Notes under the pieces: model-generated
Database searches by the model: none
Told to the model about the DNA's origin: nothing
Seen by the model: the letters and a program-made list of their open reading frames with translations, nothing else
Translations under genes and position numbers: made by a program
Shown: positions 5,627-6,519 of the stretch, piece after piece
Numbering within the stretch: position 1 is the stretch's first letter
How the letters are laid out: each line of letters begins with the position of its first letter
Assembly: GCA_003646705.1 (NCBI GenBank)
Contig: QMLK01000058.1
Coordinates: 1 to 6,519, forward strand
Reading direction: 5' to 3'
Source: Deltaproteobacteria bacterium
Lineage (GTDB): Bacteria; Desulfobacterota; B13-G15
DNA: 6,519 bases

Positions 5627-6519
5627 ATGGACAGACTCGTAGAGAACCCCGACGGCGTAAAGAGGGCGGAGATAGTTGTAGGGATCCCCTCTTACAACGA
5701 GGCCACCTCCATAGGCTACGTGGTGAAGAAGGTCGACGAAGGGCTCAACCGCTACTTCTGGCGAAGGGACAGCGTGATCCTCAACGTCGACAACAACTCC
5801 CCCGACGACACCAAGGGGGCCTTCCTGGCCACCCCGACCAGGACCCCCAAGCTCTACATCTCCACCCCTCCTGGGGCCAAGGGCAAGGGCAGAAATATCC
5901 GCAACCTGCTGGAGGCGGCCGTGGAGCTGGGGGCCGGGACCGTGATCATGGTGGACGCCGACCTAAAGAGCATCACCCCACAATGGGTTCAGTATCTGGC
6001 TGAGCCCGTCCTCATGGGCTACGACTTCGTCATCCCCATCTACGTCAGGCACAAGTACGACGGTACCATCACCAACAACATCACCTATCCCCTGACCAGG
6101 GTGCTCTGGGGCCTTAGGACCAGACAGCCCATAGCTGGCGACTTCGCCTTCTCGGGCAGGCTCGCCCGTGCCTACCTCACCGAGAAGACCTGGGACGAGA
6201 ACGTCTACCAGTTCGGCATCGACATCTGGATGACCACCATCGCCATCGCCCGCCGCTTCAAGGTCTGCCAGACCTTCCTCGGGGCCCCCAAATCCCACCG
6301 GGCCAAGGACCCGGCGTCCCACCTCGGTCCCATGTTCTACCAGGTAGTGGGCACCATCTTTCAACTGGCCATCGACTTCGAATACCTCTGGAAGGACGTA
6401 AGCGACAGCCTCCCCACCAGCATCTTCGGTTTCGGCTTGGGGGTGAAGGAAGACCCCCCCTCGGTGGAGGTGAGCACGGACAAACTCTACGAGAGCTTCA
6501 TCCGAGGGGAGGAGGAATA
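5627..6519 (+). CDS. GT-A-fold glycosyltransferase, glucosyl-3-phosphoglycerate synthase-like (partial)
   Basis: An enzyme that transfers a sugar from a nucleotide-sugar donor; 297 codons are visible and the 3' end is beyond the window. The N-terminus shows the GT-A nucleotide-binding entry VVGIPSYNEATSIGYVV (17-33), then NVDNNSPDDT (53-62), then GAKGKGRNIRNLLEAA (83-98), and the metal-binding DxD motif VDADLKS (109-115). Acceptor-side blocks follow: VIPIYVRHKYDGTITNNIT (135-153), RQPIAGDFAFSG (166-177), QFGIDIWMTTIAIA (195-208) and APKSHRAKDPASH (220-232). The run of GKG, DxDL, Y-R-x-DG-x-ITN, P-I-x-GDF and Y/F-GIDI resembles GpgS/GT81 enzymes, which make glucosylglycerate phosphate, a compatible solute precursor. 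The real acceptor cannot be read from sequence; a general GT2 enzyme is the alternative. The ATG is 1 base after the DUF4301 stop with a good ribosome site, so the two are co-transcribed. No membrane segment is evident. Confidence 0.8.
   Translation, partial: MDRLVENPDGVKRAEIVVGIPSYNEATSIGYVVKKVDEGLNRYFWRRDSVILNVDNNSPDDTKGAFLATPTRTPKLYISTPPGAKGKGRNIRNLLEAAVELGAGTVIMVDADLKSITPQWVQYLAEPVLMGYDFVIPIYVRHKYDGTITNNITYPLTRVLWGLRTRQPIAGDFAFSGRLARAYLTEKTWDENVYQFGIDIWMTTIAIARRFKVCQTFLGAPKSHRAKDPASHLGPMFYQVVGTIFQLAIDFEYLWKDVSDSLPTSIFGFGLGVKEDPPSVEVSTDKLYESFIRGEEE

Noticed and set aside
5963..6364. 133-codon minus-strand open frame opposite the glycosyltransferase gene
   Set aside because: Antisense to conserved glycosyltransferase motifs; Gly/Asp/Val-rich shadow composition.

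Overview
The window looks like a chromosomal segment of a motile Gram-negative bacterium. An FlgA P-ring chaperone implies a P ring and outer membrane. The DNA is GC-rich with strong G/C preference at third codon positions, Arg is mostly AGG/CGG-type, and the proteins are rich in Glu, Lys and Arg, which suggests a thermophile (for example a Desulfobacterota, Thermodesulfobacteriota or Nitrospirota relative). The organism call is inference; there is no marker gene here.

Left and centre (1-3893, minus strand): a flagellar block read right to left as motA-motB-flgF-flgG-flgA. motA and motB overlap by 4 bases (ATGA) and encode the stator. flgF, flgG and flgA are 3-11 bases apart and encode two rod proteins and the P-ring assembly chaperone; flgA runs off the left edge. 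Two promoter-like sites fit a flagellar transcription hierarchy: a full GG-N10-GC sigma-54 site just upstream of flgF, and a weaker sigma-28 (FliA)-like site just upstream of motA. Both lie so close to the genes that they help decide the start codons. The 3' end of motB is odd: coding character jumps to another frame at about 2456 and continues for 63 codons to 2265, so the annotated stop at 2374 may follow a frameshift.

Right (4045-6519, plus strand): a divergent two-gene operon. The first gene is a DUF4301-type protein (526 aa) of unknown function; the second, one base downstream, is a GT-A-fold glycosyltransferase resembling glucosyl-3-phosphoglycerate synthase and cut by the right edge. 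I see motifs in the DUF4301 protein that recall UDP-sugar pyrophosphorylases. This raises the hypothesis that the pair makes and uses a nucleotide sugar, possibly for a compatible solute or cell-surface glycoside. This is the most novel lead in the window.

The 199-base gap between motA and the DUF4301 gene holds the motA promoter candidate and no convincing plus-strand promoter. No tRNA, rRNA, CRISPR array, mobile element or convincing terminator was seen.
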